Positions 33,328-40,771 of a DNA stretch of 64,000 bases are shown piece by piece. A program made the position numbers and the translations under genes. Source of the stretch: Micromonospora sp. PLK6-60 (GTDB lineage Bacteria; Actinomycetota; Actinomycetes; Mycobacteriales; Micromonosporaceae); the NCBI RefSeq assembly GCF_019890675.1, contig NZ_JAIOAA010000008.1:62001-126000 (forward strand), written 5' to 3'. The number at the start of each line of letters is the position of its first letter. Position 1 is the first letter of the stretch. The notes under the pieces were generated by a model. The model was given only the letters and a program-made list of their open reading frames with translations. It did not search any database and was not told the origin of the DNA.

Positions 33328-33710
33328 CGCGCTCCTGGCCGGATGCGGAGGATCTACTGCTCCTGCTCGCCGGCAGCACGGCGTCCCGCACGATCGTGCG
33401 CGACGGCGGGACCCTCTTCGCCTCGGCCGCGCGGCCCCATGCCCACCTCCTGCAAGGGCGGGTCTATCCGACCCCGTTGGAACAGGCGGCGGCTCTTCTG
33501 CACGCGATCATGGTCTGGCGTCCGCTCGACATGTGGAACGCCAGTCTCGCCTGGACGGCGGCGGATGTCCGACTGGACCGCTCCGGCTTCGTCCTCGCCA
33601 TGCCGGCCAAGGAGCGGATGGCGCTGACCGACGCGCTGACCAGCGGTGAGGTCGACTCGGTCGAGGAGTTGGCGCTGCGGCTGTCGCCGTACCTGGAGAT
33701 GCCGGCCTGA
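33324..33710 (+). CDS. Degenerate Fic/Doc-type toxin component
   Basis: This 128-residue protein starts at a GTG overlapping the antitoxin stop (GTGA). Its middle (LEQAAALLHAIMVWRPLDMW followed by NASLAWTAADVRLDRSGF) has the shape of the Doc core, in which KAAALLHSL-HPFxDGNKR-AW-FLxxNG is expected. The catalytic HPFxDGNKR is replaced by RPLDMWNAS, with no active-site His and no GNKR. It is either a catalytically altered relative (a Doc-like toxin family in Streptomyces is similarly divergent) or a different small toxin with a Doc-like helical core. The pair layout is strong; the mechanism is unknown. Confidence 0.7.
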   Translation: MTRSWPDAEDLLLLLAGSTASRTIVRDGGTLFASAARPHAHLLQGRVYPTPLEQAAALLHAIMVWRPLDMWNASLAWTAADVRLDRSGFVLAMPAKERMALTDALTSGEVDSVEELALRLSPYLEMPA

Positions 33711-33719
33711 CCGGACGAC

Positions 33720-33749
33720 GAGGGCCGGGTCCACGCGGACCCGGCCCTC
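33720..33749. terminator. Convergent terminator between toxin gene and ino1
   Basis: A 13-bp perfect stem (GAGGGCCGGGTCC / GGACCCGGCCCTC) with an ACGC loop sits between the ends of the convergent genes and could serve both. Confidence 0.75.
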
Positions 33750-33773
33750 GATGCTGCTGCGGTGTTCAGCGCG

Positions 33774-34853
33774 TCAGCGCTCGACCTCGCCGGCGATGAA
33801 GCCCTCGACGGCGGCGTGCGCGTCGTGGTCGGCGTACTGCACCGGCGGGGACTTCATGAAGTACGAGGAGGCCGAGAGGATCGGGCCACCGATCTTGCGG
33901 TCCAGCGCGATCTTCGCGGCCCGGACGGCGTCGATGATGACGCCGGCCGAGTTCGGCGAGTCCCACACCTCGAGCTTGAGCTCGGCGTTGAGCGGGGTGT
34001 CGCCGAAGGAGCGGCCCTCCAGGCGGATGTACGCCCACTTGCGGTCGTCGAGCCACGGCACGTGGTCCGACGGGCCGATGTGCACGTCGCTCTTGCTCAT
34101 CTCGTGCGGGATCTGGGAGGTCACCGACTGGGTCTTCGAGATCTTCTTGGAGACCAGGCGGTTGCGCTCCAGCATGTTCATGAAGTCCATGTTGCCGCCG
34201 AAGTTGAGCTGGTACGTGCGCAGCAGCTCGACCCCGCGGTCCTCGAAGAGCTTCGCCAGGGCGCGGTGCACGATGGTGGCGCCGACCTGGCTCTTGATGT
34301 CGTCGCCGACGATCGGCAGGCCCGCGTCCTCGAACTTCTTGGCCCACTCCGGGTCGGAGGCGATGAAGACCGGCAGGGCGTTCACGAACGCGCAGCCCGC
34401 GTCGATCGCGGCCTGGGCGTAGAACTTGTCGGCCTGCTCCGAGCCCACCGGCAGGTAGGAGACGACCACGTCGACCTGCGCGTCGCGCAGCGCCTGGGCC
34501 ACGTCGACCGGCTCCGCGCCGGACTCCTCGATGATCTCGCGGTAGTACTGCCCGAGACCGTCGAAGGTCGGGCCGCGCTGCACGGTGACGCCGGTCGGCG
34601 GCACGTCGCAGAGCTTGATGGTGTTGTTCTCGCTGGCCACGATCGCCTCGGCGAGGTCCATGCCCACCTTCTTGGCGTCCACGTCGAACGCCGCGACGAA
34701 CGTCACGTCCGAGACGTGGTAGTCGCCGAAGGTGACGTGCATGAGACCCGGGACGCGGTCGTTCGGGTCGGCGTTCCGGTAGTACTCCACGCCCTGCACG
34801 AGGGACGAGGCGCAGTTACCCACACCGACGATGGCGACGCGGACGGAGCCCAT
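33774..34853 (-). CDS. ino1: Inositol-3-phosphate synthase (prokaryotic type)
   Basis: This NAD-dependent enzyme cyclises glucose 6-phosphate to inositol 3-phosphate, the entry step to mycothiol and phosphatidylinositol in actinobacteria. The 359-residue product has VRVAIVGVGNCASSLVQGVE, the FVAAFDVDAKKVG segment, VVVSYLPVGSEQADKFYA, GDDIKSQVGATIVHR, the NFGGNMDFMNM motif and KISKTQSVTSQ with catalytic lysines. ATG 34853 follows AAGGAGGCAGACGCT; the in-frame codons further upstream overlap padR. It is the last gene of a padR-ino1 unit. Confidence 0.95.
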   Translation of the reverse strand: MGSVRVAIVGVGNCASSLVQGVEYYRNADPNDRVPGLMHVTFGDYHVSDVTFVAAFDVDAKKVGMDLAEAIVASENNTIKLCDVPPTGVTVQRGPTFDGLGQYYREIIEESGAEPVDVAQALRDAQVDVVVSYLPVGSEQADKFYAQAAIDAGCAFVNALPVFIASDPEWAKKFEDAGLPIVGDDIKSQVGATIVHRALAKLFEDRGVELLRTYQLNFGGNMDFMNMLERNRLVSKKISKTQSVTSQIPHEMSKSDVHIGPSDHVPWLDDRKWAYIRLEGRSFGDTPLNAELKLEVWDSPNSAGVIIDAVRAAKIALDRKIGGPILSASSYFMKSPPVQYADHDAHAAVEGFIAGEVER

Positions 34854-34876
34854 AGCGTCTGCCTCCTTCTTCTTCA

Positions 34877-35515
34877 TCACGGCCGCTCTTTCCTGGACGT
34901 TCCAGGCGGGGGCGGGTTGTTGTTGTCTCGTCGGCCGTCGGCCGTCCCGGGTTGCGGGGCGGCCGGGGCCCGGCCGGAGCGCTCGTTGGCGATGAGCTCC
35001 TCCAGCCAGCGAACCTCGCGCTCACAGGCGTCGAGCCCGTGACGTTGCAGTTCCAGGGTGTACGCGTCGAGTCGCTCGGCCGCCCGGCCCAGCACGTCGC
35101 GCAGTCCCTCGCGACGCTCCTCGATCGTGCGGCGGCGGCCCTCCAGAATGCGCAGGCGGGTCGCCCGGTCCGTGCGGGCAAAGAACGCGAAGTGCACGCC
35201 GAAACCCGTGTCGTCGTACGTCTCGGGGCCGGCCTGCGCGATGAGCTGGGCGAAGCGTTCCTTGCCCTCCGCGGTGATTTTGTAGACCACCCGACCTCGT
35301 CGGCTGGTCAGTGCGGGAACCTCCTCGGCGGTCGCGGGTGTCTCGGCGGCTTCGGTGATCCAGCCCGCCGCCTGCAGCCGGCGCAGGGTCGGGTAGAGCG
35401 AGCCGTAGCTGATCGCCGCCCGGATCGCACCGAGTTTGGCGGTCAACTCCTTGCGCAGCTCATAGCCGTGCATCGGAGACTCCTGCAGGAGGCCGAGGAT
35501 GGCGAGCTCGAGCAC
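34877..35515 (-). CDS. PadR-family transcriptional regulator
   Basis: An N-terminal winged helix (LELAILGLLQESPMHGYEL, ISYGSLYPTLRRLQAAGWI, VVYKITAEGKERF) is joined to a helical dimerisation region (RILEGRRRTIEERREGLRDV) and a Pro/Asn-rich tail; 212 residues in all. GTG 35515 has AAGGAAGGG upstream; the 21 extra codons to 35578 run into the operator and are rejected. A perfect palindrome at 35558-35580 just upstream is the likely autoregulatory site. The adjacency with ino1 is conserved in actinobacteria and may link this regulator to inositol metabolism (inference). Confidence 0.9.
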   Translation of the reverse strand: MLELAILGLLQESPMHGYELRKELTAKLGAIRAAISYGSLYPTLRRLQAAGWITEAAETPATAEEVPALTSRRGRVVYKITAEGKERFAQLIAQAGPETYDDTGFGVHFAFFARTDRATRLRILEGRRRTIEERREGLRDVLGRAAERLDAYTLELQRHGLDACEREVRWLEELIANERSGRAPAAPQPGTADGRRDNNNPPPPGTSRKERP

Positions 35516-35557
35516 GGGCCACCCTTCCTTACCCCCGACGCGGAGCGGTAACCGCCG

Positions 35558-35580
35558 CGATGTATCGGACCGATACATCG
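35558..35580. promoter_or_regulatory. Palindromic operator upstream of padR
   Basis: CGATGTATCG-GAC-CGATACATCG is a perfect 10-bp inverted repeat with a 3-base centre, 43 bases upstream of the padR start and about 110 bases upstream of the divergent DUF5318 gene. Its TATC/GATA half sites resemble PadR-type operators. Autorepression is inferred. Confidence 0.7.
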
Positions 35581-35689
35581 CACGTTAGTGCCTTCTCCAG
35601 GATCAGGGCAAACCCCGGTTCCGAGACGCCGGGGTCACGCATTGTGACGGTGGTCGCCTCGCGGTCGCCGACGGCGTACCCTTCTCCGC

Positions 35690-36121
35690 ATGCGTACGCA
35701 GCGCCAGGTCGTCGACTACTCGCTCCAGAAGCGGGCAGTGCTGCGTGAACTCCTCGCCGGCCGGATCGGCACGTACGACGTCTGTGACGCCTCGCCGTAC
35801 CTGAAGAACGCCGCTCGGTTCCATGGCGAGCCGACCGAGCACCGGTGCCCGATCTGCCGCAGCGAGAACCTGATCCACGTCCATTACATTTACGGGGACG
35901 AGCTCAAGCAGTCCGCCGGCCAGGCCCGCACCCGGGCCGAGCTGCCGGTGCTCGCGATGACGCTGCGTGAGTTCCAGGTCTTCGTGGTGGAGGTGTGCCC
36001 CGGCTGTGACTGGAACCATCTCGTCGAGCAGTTCCTGCTCGGCCGGGACGGGCTGGCCGGCGGCGTGGACGACGCGCCGGAGGACGCCGCCCCGGCACGG
36101 AGGCGAGAGGCGCAACGGTGA
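35690..36121 (+). CDS. DUF5318 family zinc-ribbon protein
   Basis: This 143-residue protein has two Cys pairs (HRCPICRSEN and VEVCPGCDWNH) that can form one zinc ribbon. It begins MRTQRQVVDYSLQKRAVLRE and includes GRIGTYDVCDASPYLKNAAR, a typical DUF5318 start. The family is actinobacterial and of unknown function; it is usually found directly upstream of a bifunctional penicillin-binding protein gene, as here. A TACCCT minus-10 box lies seven bases before the ATG, suggesting a leaderless message. Confidence 0.88.
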   Translation: MRTQRQVVDYSLQKRAVLRELLAGRIGTYDVCDASPYLKNAARFHGEPTEHRCPICRSENLIHVHYIYGDELKQSAGQARTRAELPVLAMTLREFQVFVVEVCPGCDWNHLVEQFLLGRDGLAGGVDDAPEDAAPARRREAQR

Positions 36122-36318
36122 CCACCGCTGATCCGATCGATCCCGGTACCGTGCATGTCTGGTGGAGCGATCGACGGATCCAGGGCCTGATTGGTCCGAA
36201 TAGTTCAGATTGGACGCCTTCGGCGCGGCCCGGATCGGCCCGCGCCCGTGGTGTCTCAACTCACGGCAACCCGGTGGCGGCGCACCCGCGTCCCACCGCG
36301 ACCGGCAGGGTGTGAGGA

Positions 36319-39114
36319 ATGAGTTCGTACGGCGATCCCAGTTCCCAGCGTGGGCGGGCCCAGGTTCCGGGTGGCGACCCGGGGAACGGCTGGTCCGGTT
36401 CCGCCGGGTCCAGCGGTCGGGCCTCGGTCGGTGCGCGCGCCTCGGTCGGTGGCTCGGCCTCGGTGCCGGCGCAGGGCGCTGCCGCCGGTCGGGCCGGCTC
36501 GGGTCGGGCCTCCGTGCCGGCGCCCGGCGGCGGCTCCGGCCGCGCCACCGTGCCGGTCTCCCCGGCCCCGGGCGGTGGGCGCGCCTCGGTGCCGGTCTCG
36601 CCGGCTCCGGGCGGGCGGGCCTCCGTGCCGGTCTCCCCGGCCGGTGGACGCGCTGCGGTCGGGGTCGGCTCGGCCGGCCGGGCCAGTGTCGGCGCGGCCT
36701 CGGTCGGCGCCGCCTCCGTCGGCGGTCGGGCCGGTGTCGCCCGGGCGTCGGCTCCCCCGCCCGGCGGCGGACCGGGCGGTCCCGGCGGGCCGGGAGACTT
36801 CGGCGGCCCGGGCCGCCGCGGCCGCGGTGACCGCGACCCGGACGCCGTGGCGCGGGCGAAGAAGCGCCGCCGGATCAACCTGCTGATCGCCAGCTTCGCC
36901 GTCTTCATCATGCTGGCCGGCATCGGCGTCGTCGGGTTCACCTACTACTCGACCACGGTGGTGCTGCCCAAGGCCCTGCCGATGCCGCTCTCCACCACCG
37001 TCTACATGAGTGACGGCAAGACGGTCGCGGCCAAGCTGGGCAACCAGAACCGGCAGCTGATCAAGATCGATCAGATCCCGCAGTGGGTGCAGGACGCGGT
37101 CGCCGCCGCCGAGGACCGCAACTTCTACCGGCACGACGGCGTGGACTACAAGGGCATCGCCCGGGCCGCGTGGAACAACTTCAGCGGCGGCGACAAGCAG
37201 GGCGCGTCGACCATCACCCAGCAGTACGCCCGCAACGCCTACGACAGCCTGAAGGACGACACGTACGCCCGGAAGGTCAAGGAGGCCATCCTCGCCTCCA
37301 AGCTGAACGACCAGTTCACCAAAAAAGAGATCATGGAGCACTACCTCAACGTCATCTACTTCGGGCGTGGGGCGTACGGCATCGAGGCGGCGGCGCAGAC
37401 CTACTTCGGTGTGCCGGCCAACAAGCTCAACGTGGCCCAGGCCGCGGTGCTCGCCGCGTTGATCAAGCAGCCGGTGGCCAGCACCACCCACCGGGGCTAC
37501 GACCCGGCGGTCAACCTGCCGGACGCCCAGCAGCGGTGGACGTACGTGCTCGACGGGATGGCCGCCGAGGGCTGGTTGGACGCGGCGGACAAGCCGAAGC
37601 GGCCGACCAAGTACCCGAAGGTGCTCCCGCCGGACAAGGCCGGCTCGACCTCGTTCGGCGTCAAGACCCCGCGCGGCAACGTGATCAACTACGTCCGCAA
37701 GGAGATGGAGCAGTGGGGCATCTGCTCCAACTCGGGCGCGGAGGGCAAGCCGAGCTGCGTCGACGAGCTGCGCGACGGCGGCTACCGGATCACCACCACG
37801 CTCGACCCGAAGCTGCAGAAGTACGCCGAGCAGGCGGCGCGGCCGGCCCAGAAGGGGTCGGTGCTCAACGGCCAGCCCCCGAACCTGATGTCGGCGCTGG
37901 TCTCGATCGACCCGCGCAACGGCCGGGTGCTTGCCTACTACGGCGGTGACAGCGGCGCCGACTTCGACTACGCCGGCCTGAACACCGACAAGTACGGCGA
38001 CCTGACCGGCGGCCACCCGCCGGGGTCGTCGTTCAAGATCTACACGCTGGCCGCCGCGATCAACGAGGGCATCTCGGTGAAGTCCTACTGGGATGCCACC
38101 CCGTTCAAGCCGGACGGCAAGAACGAGATCGGCAACGCCGGTCGCGGCGCCGGCGTCTGCGGCAAGTCCTGCACCCTGGAGCAGTCGACGATCAAGTCGT
38201 ACAACGTGCCCTTCTACCACGTGGCGGAGAAGATCACCTTCGCCAAGGTGGTCGACATGGCCCGCCGGGCCGGCATCACCACCATGTGGAACACGGACGG
38301 CAAGATGTACAACCTGCTCAAGATGAAGCCGGAGGAGGCCGTCCGGGCCGGCTTCGACGGCTGGACCGCGTTCGGCAAGTACCCGGTCACCGTCCTCGAC
38401 CACGCCAACGGTGTGGCCACCCTCGCCGCCCGCGGCACGTACAACAAGGCGCACTTCGTCCTCCGGATCCAGAAGCAGAACAGGGAGACCGGCAAGTGGC
38501 AGAACGTCAACGGTGAGAAGCTCGACCCGCAGGACCGGCTGCGCCCCGACGTGGTCGACGAGGTGACCGGCGTGCTCAAGCAGATCCCCGGGCCGAACGA
38601 CGCCAAGCTGGAGAACGGGCGCGAGGCGGCGGCCAAGACCGGCACCTGGGAGTGGAACGGCACCAAGGACAACGCGCACGCCTGGATGATCGGCTACACC
38701 CCGCAGATCGCCACCGCCGTCTGGGTCGGCAGCAAGGACCCGAAGAAGCCGCGAATCTTCGACGACGAGAACGAGCGGGTCACCGGTGGTGGCAAGCACG
38801 GCCTGCCGGCCAAGGTCTGGAAGAAGTACATGAACGCGGCGCTCGACGGCAAGGACAAGGAGGAGCTGCCGAAGGTGCAGGGCATCGGCGACGACAACGC
38901 CGGCACCGGCGTCAAGCCGGCGCCCAAGCCCACCGGCCCGGTCTGCCCCGACCCGCTGAACCCGTTCTGCCCGCAGGACCCGCAGCAGCCGCAGCCCGAG
39001 CAGCCGACCTTCCCCGGCTTCCCGGGCGGTCCCGGCGGGCCGGGTGACGGCAACGGTGGTGGTCGCGGCGGTGGCCTGCTGCCGACCACACCACCCCGCT
39101 CCACGCCGTACTGA
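36319..39114 (+). CDS. ponA: Bifunctional penicillin-binding protein (PonA type)
   Basis: This class A PBP polymerises glycan strands and cross-links peptides. The 931-residue protein has a ~175-residue cytoplasmic low-complexity region with repeats of GGRASVPVSPAPG type, a membrane anchor near 195-215 (LLIASFAVFIMLAGIGVVGF), and a GT51 transglycosylase domain (AAAEDRNFYRHDGVD, GASTITQQYARNAYD). The transpeptidase has active-site SSFK (PPGSSFKIYTLA), SYN (IKSYNVPFYH) and KTG (AAKTGTWEW). The tail is Pro/Gly/Gln-rich. ATG 36319 follows TGAGGA. Confidence 0.95.
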   Translation: MSSYGDPSSQRGRAQVPGGDPGNGWSGSAGSSGRASVGARASVGGSASVPAQGAAAGRAGSGRASVPAPGGGSGRATVPVSPAPGGGRASVPVSPAPGGRASVPVSPAGGRAAVGVGSAGRASVGAASVGAASVGGRAGVARASAPPPGGGPGGPGGPGDFGGPGRRGRGDRDPDAVARAKKRRRINLLIASFAVFIMLAGIGVVGFTYYSTTVVLPKALPMPLSTTVYMSDGKTVAAKLGNQNRQLIKIDQIPQWVQDAVAAAEDRNFYRHDGVDYKGIARAAWNNFSGGDKQGASTITQQYARNAYDSLKDDTYARKVKEAILASKLNDQFTKKEIMEHYLNVIYFGRGAYGIEAAAQTYFGVPANKLNVAQAAVLAALIKQPVASTTHRGYDPAVNLPDAQQRWTYVLDGMAAEGWLDAADKPKRPTKYPKVLPPDKAGSTSFGVKTPRGNVINYVRKEMEQWGICSNSGAEGKPSCVDELRDGGYRITTTLDPKLQKYAEQAARPAQKGSVLNGQPPNLMSALVSIDPRNGRVLAYYGGDSGADFDYAGLNTDKYGDLTGGHPPGSSFKIYTLAAAINEGISVKSYWDATPFKPDGKNEIGNAGRGAGVCGKSCTLEQSTIKSYNVPFYHVAEKITFAKVVDMARRAGITTMWNTDGKMYNLLKMKPEEAVRAGFDGWTAFGKYPVTVLDHANGVATLAARGTYNKAHFVLRIQKQNRETGKWQNVNGEKLDPQDRLRPDVVDEVTGVLKQIPGPNDAKLENGREAAAKTGTWEWNGTKDNAHAWMIGYTPQIATAVWVGSKDPKKPRIFDDENERVTGGGKHGLPAKVWKKYMNAALDGKDKEELPKVQGIGDDNAGTGVKPAPKPTGPVCPDPLNPFCPQDPQQPQPEQPTFPGFPGGPGGPGDGNGGGRGGGLLPTTPPRSTPY

Positions 39115-39238
39115 CCGCACGACATGCGGCCGACGGCCGCCGGACCCACCCGTCCGGCGGCCGTCGGCCTTTCCGCGTACCGGAATCTCGGGCCGGCGGC
39201 GGGACGCGGACCCCCGACGTACGGCAGGATGCCTCTCC

Positions 39239-40759
39239 ATGAGCACCCAGTCGACGCCCACCCCGGACGGGGCCGGCAGCACCGACCACCCGTCCCGCTC
39301 GGACGGTTTCGTCCGCGGTGCGTCCGAGCTGATCGGCGGCCCGGTCGGTGACCACGCCGTGACGCCGACGGACCACCAGGGGCGGTTCTGGACGGCCGCC
39401 CGGATCGTGCTGGCGCTCGCCTGCCTGACGCTCGCCCTGCACTGGGTGCAGAAGTCGCCCTGCCAGGACGGCGCCTGGCAGAACAACGTGCAGTACACCC
39501 GGATGTGCTACACGGACGTGCTGGCCCTCTACTACGCCGAGGGCCTGAACGAGGGCAAGGTGCCCTATGCCGACCACCCGGTGGAATACCCGGTGCTCAC
39601 CGGCTACTTCATGGGCGCGCTCGGCCTGCCGGTGCACGCCCTCGGCGTCAACGACCCGACCATCAACCAGGGGCAGTGGTTCTACAACCTCAACGCGCTG
39701 GTGCTCGGCGCGCTGGCGGTGGCCACCGTGGCCACCATCCTCGCCCTGCGCCGCCGACGACCCTGGGACGCCGCGCTCTTCGCCCTGGCCCCCGCGCTGT
39801 TCCTCACCGCCACCGTCAACTGGGACCTGCTCGCCATCGCACTTGCCGCGTTCGGGCTGCTGGCCTGGGCCCGCGCCGGCACCAGCCGACACGCGACACC
39901 GCTTGTCGTCCTGGCCGGCGTCCTGCTCGGGCTCGGCGGCGCGGCCAAGATGTGGCCGCTGTTCCTGCTCGGGCCGATCCTGGTGCTGGCCGTCCGCGCC
40001 GGCCGGATCGTGGCCGGCCTGCTGTCCGTCGCCGCGGCCGTGGCGACCGTGGTGCTGGTGAACCTGCCGGCGGCGACCCGCTACCCGGAGAACTGGGGCC
40101 GGTTCTTCGAACTGAACACCACCCGGCCGATCGACTGGGGCACCCTCTGGTACATCGGCCGCTACGCCGACGGCCGGATCGGCGACCCCGCCAAGCAGGG
40201 GCCGTTCGAGTGGCTGAACAACAACATCCCCACCCTCAACTGGGTCTCGTACCTGCTGTTCGGGCTGGCCTGCGTCGGGGTGGCCGCGCTGGCGCTGCTG
40301 GCCCCGCGCCGGCCGCGCCTGGCCCAGCTCGCCTTCCTGGTGGTGGCCGCGTTCCTGATCTTCAGCAAGGTCTGGTCGCAGCAGTTCGTGCTCTGGCTGC
40401 TGCCGCTGGTGGTGCTGGCCCGGCCGCGCTGGGGCGCCTTCCTGGCCTGGCAGGTCGCCGAGATCGGCTACTTCGCCGCGTTCTACGGCGAGCTGCTCGG
40501 CACGGCCAACAACCGCCCGGTCTTCCCCGAAGGGGTGTTCGTGCTGGCCGCCTCCCTGCGGCTCGGCACGGTGGTGCTGCTCTGCGTGCTGGTGATCCGG
40601 GAGATCCTGCACCCCGAACGGGACGCGGTCCGGCGCACCTACGCCGACGATCCGGACGGCGGCGTCCTGGACGGCGCCGACGACGCCCCCTGGCACCAGC
40701 GCTGGCGACACCGCCACCGGGAACCGGCCCCCGAACCGGTCCCCGCCACCACCACCTGA
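39239..40759 (+). CDS. GT87-like polyprenol-dependent mannosyltransferase, membrane
   Basis: This 506-residue protein has about ten membrane helices. After a ~50-residue soluble start there is a helix and a periplasmic loop with Cys residues (SPCQDGAWQ, YTRMCYTDV), then GKVPYADHPVEYPVLTGYFM, whose acidic/His-Pro pattern fits the catalytic loop of GT-C enzymes in the GT87/DUF2029 family. Helices with GLGGAAKMWPLFLLGPILVL follow. Related actinobacterial proteins use polyprenol-phosphate mannose for cell-wall glycans. It ends 12 bases from the convergent next gene. The substrate is unknown. Confidence 0.8.
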   Translation: MSTQSTPTPDGAGSTDHPSRSDGFVRGASELIGGPVGDHAVTPTDHQGRFWTAARIVLALACLTLALHWVQKSPCQDGAWQNNVQYTRMCYTDVLALYYAEGLNEGKVPYADHPVEYPVLTGYFMGALGLPVHALGVNDPTINQGQWFYNLNALVLGALAVATVATILALRRRRPWDAALFALAPALFLTATVNWDLLAIALAAFGLLAWARAGTSRHATPLVVLAGVLLGLGGAAKMWPLFLLGPILVLAVRAGRIVAGLLSVAAAVATVVLVNLPAATRYPENWGRFFELNTTRPIDWGTLWYIGRYADGRIGDPAKQGPFEWLNNNIPTLNWVSYLLFGLACVGVAALALLAPRRPRLAQLAFLVVAAFLIFSKVWSQQFVLWLLPLVVLARPRWGAFLAWQVAEIGYFAAFYGELLGTANNRPVFPEGVFVLAASLRLGTVVLLCVLVIREILHPERDAVRRTYADDPDGGVLDGADDAPWHQRWRHRHREPAPEPVPATTT

Positions 40760-40771
40760 TCCTGGACGGGA

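Noticed and set aside
36118..36315. 65-codon frame starting GTGA at the DUF5318 stop
   Set aside because: The overlap looks like translational coupling, but the product has no recognisable feature and sits in what is probably the penicillin-binding protein leader.
36256..39498. Minus-strand open frame of about 1,080 codons
   Set aside because: Antisense shadow of the penicillin-binding protein gene.
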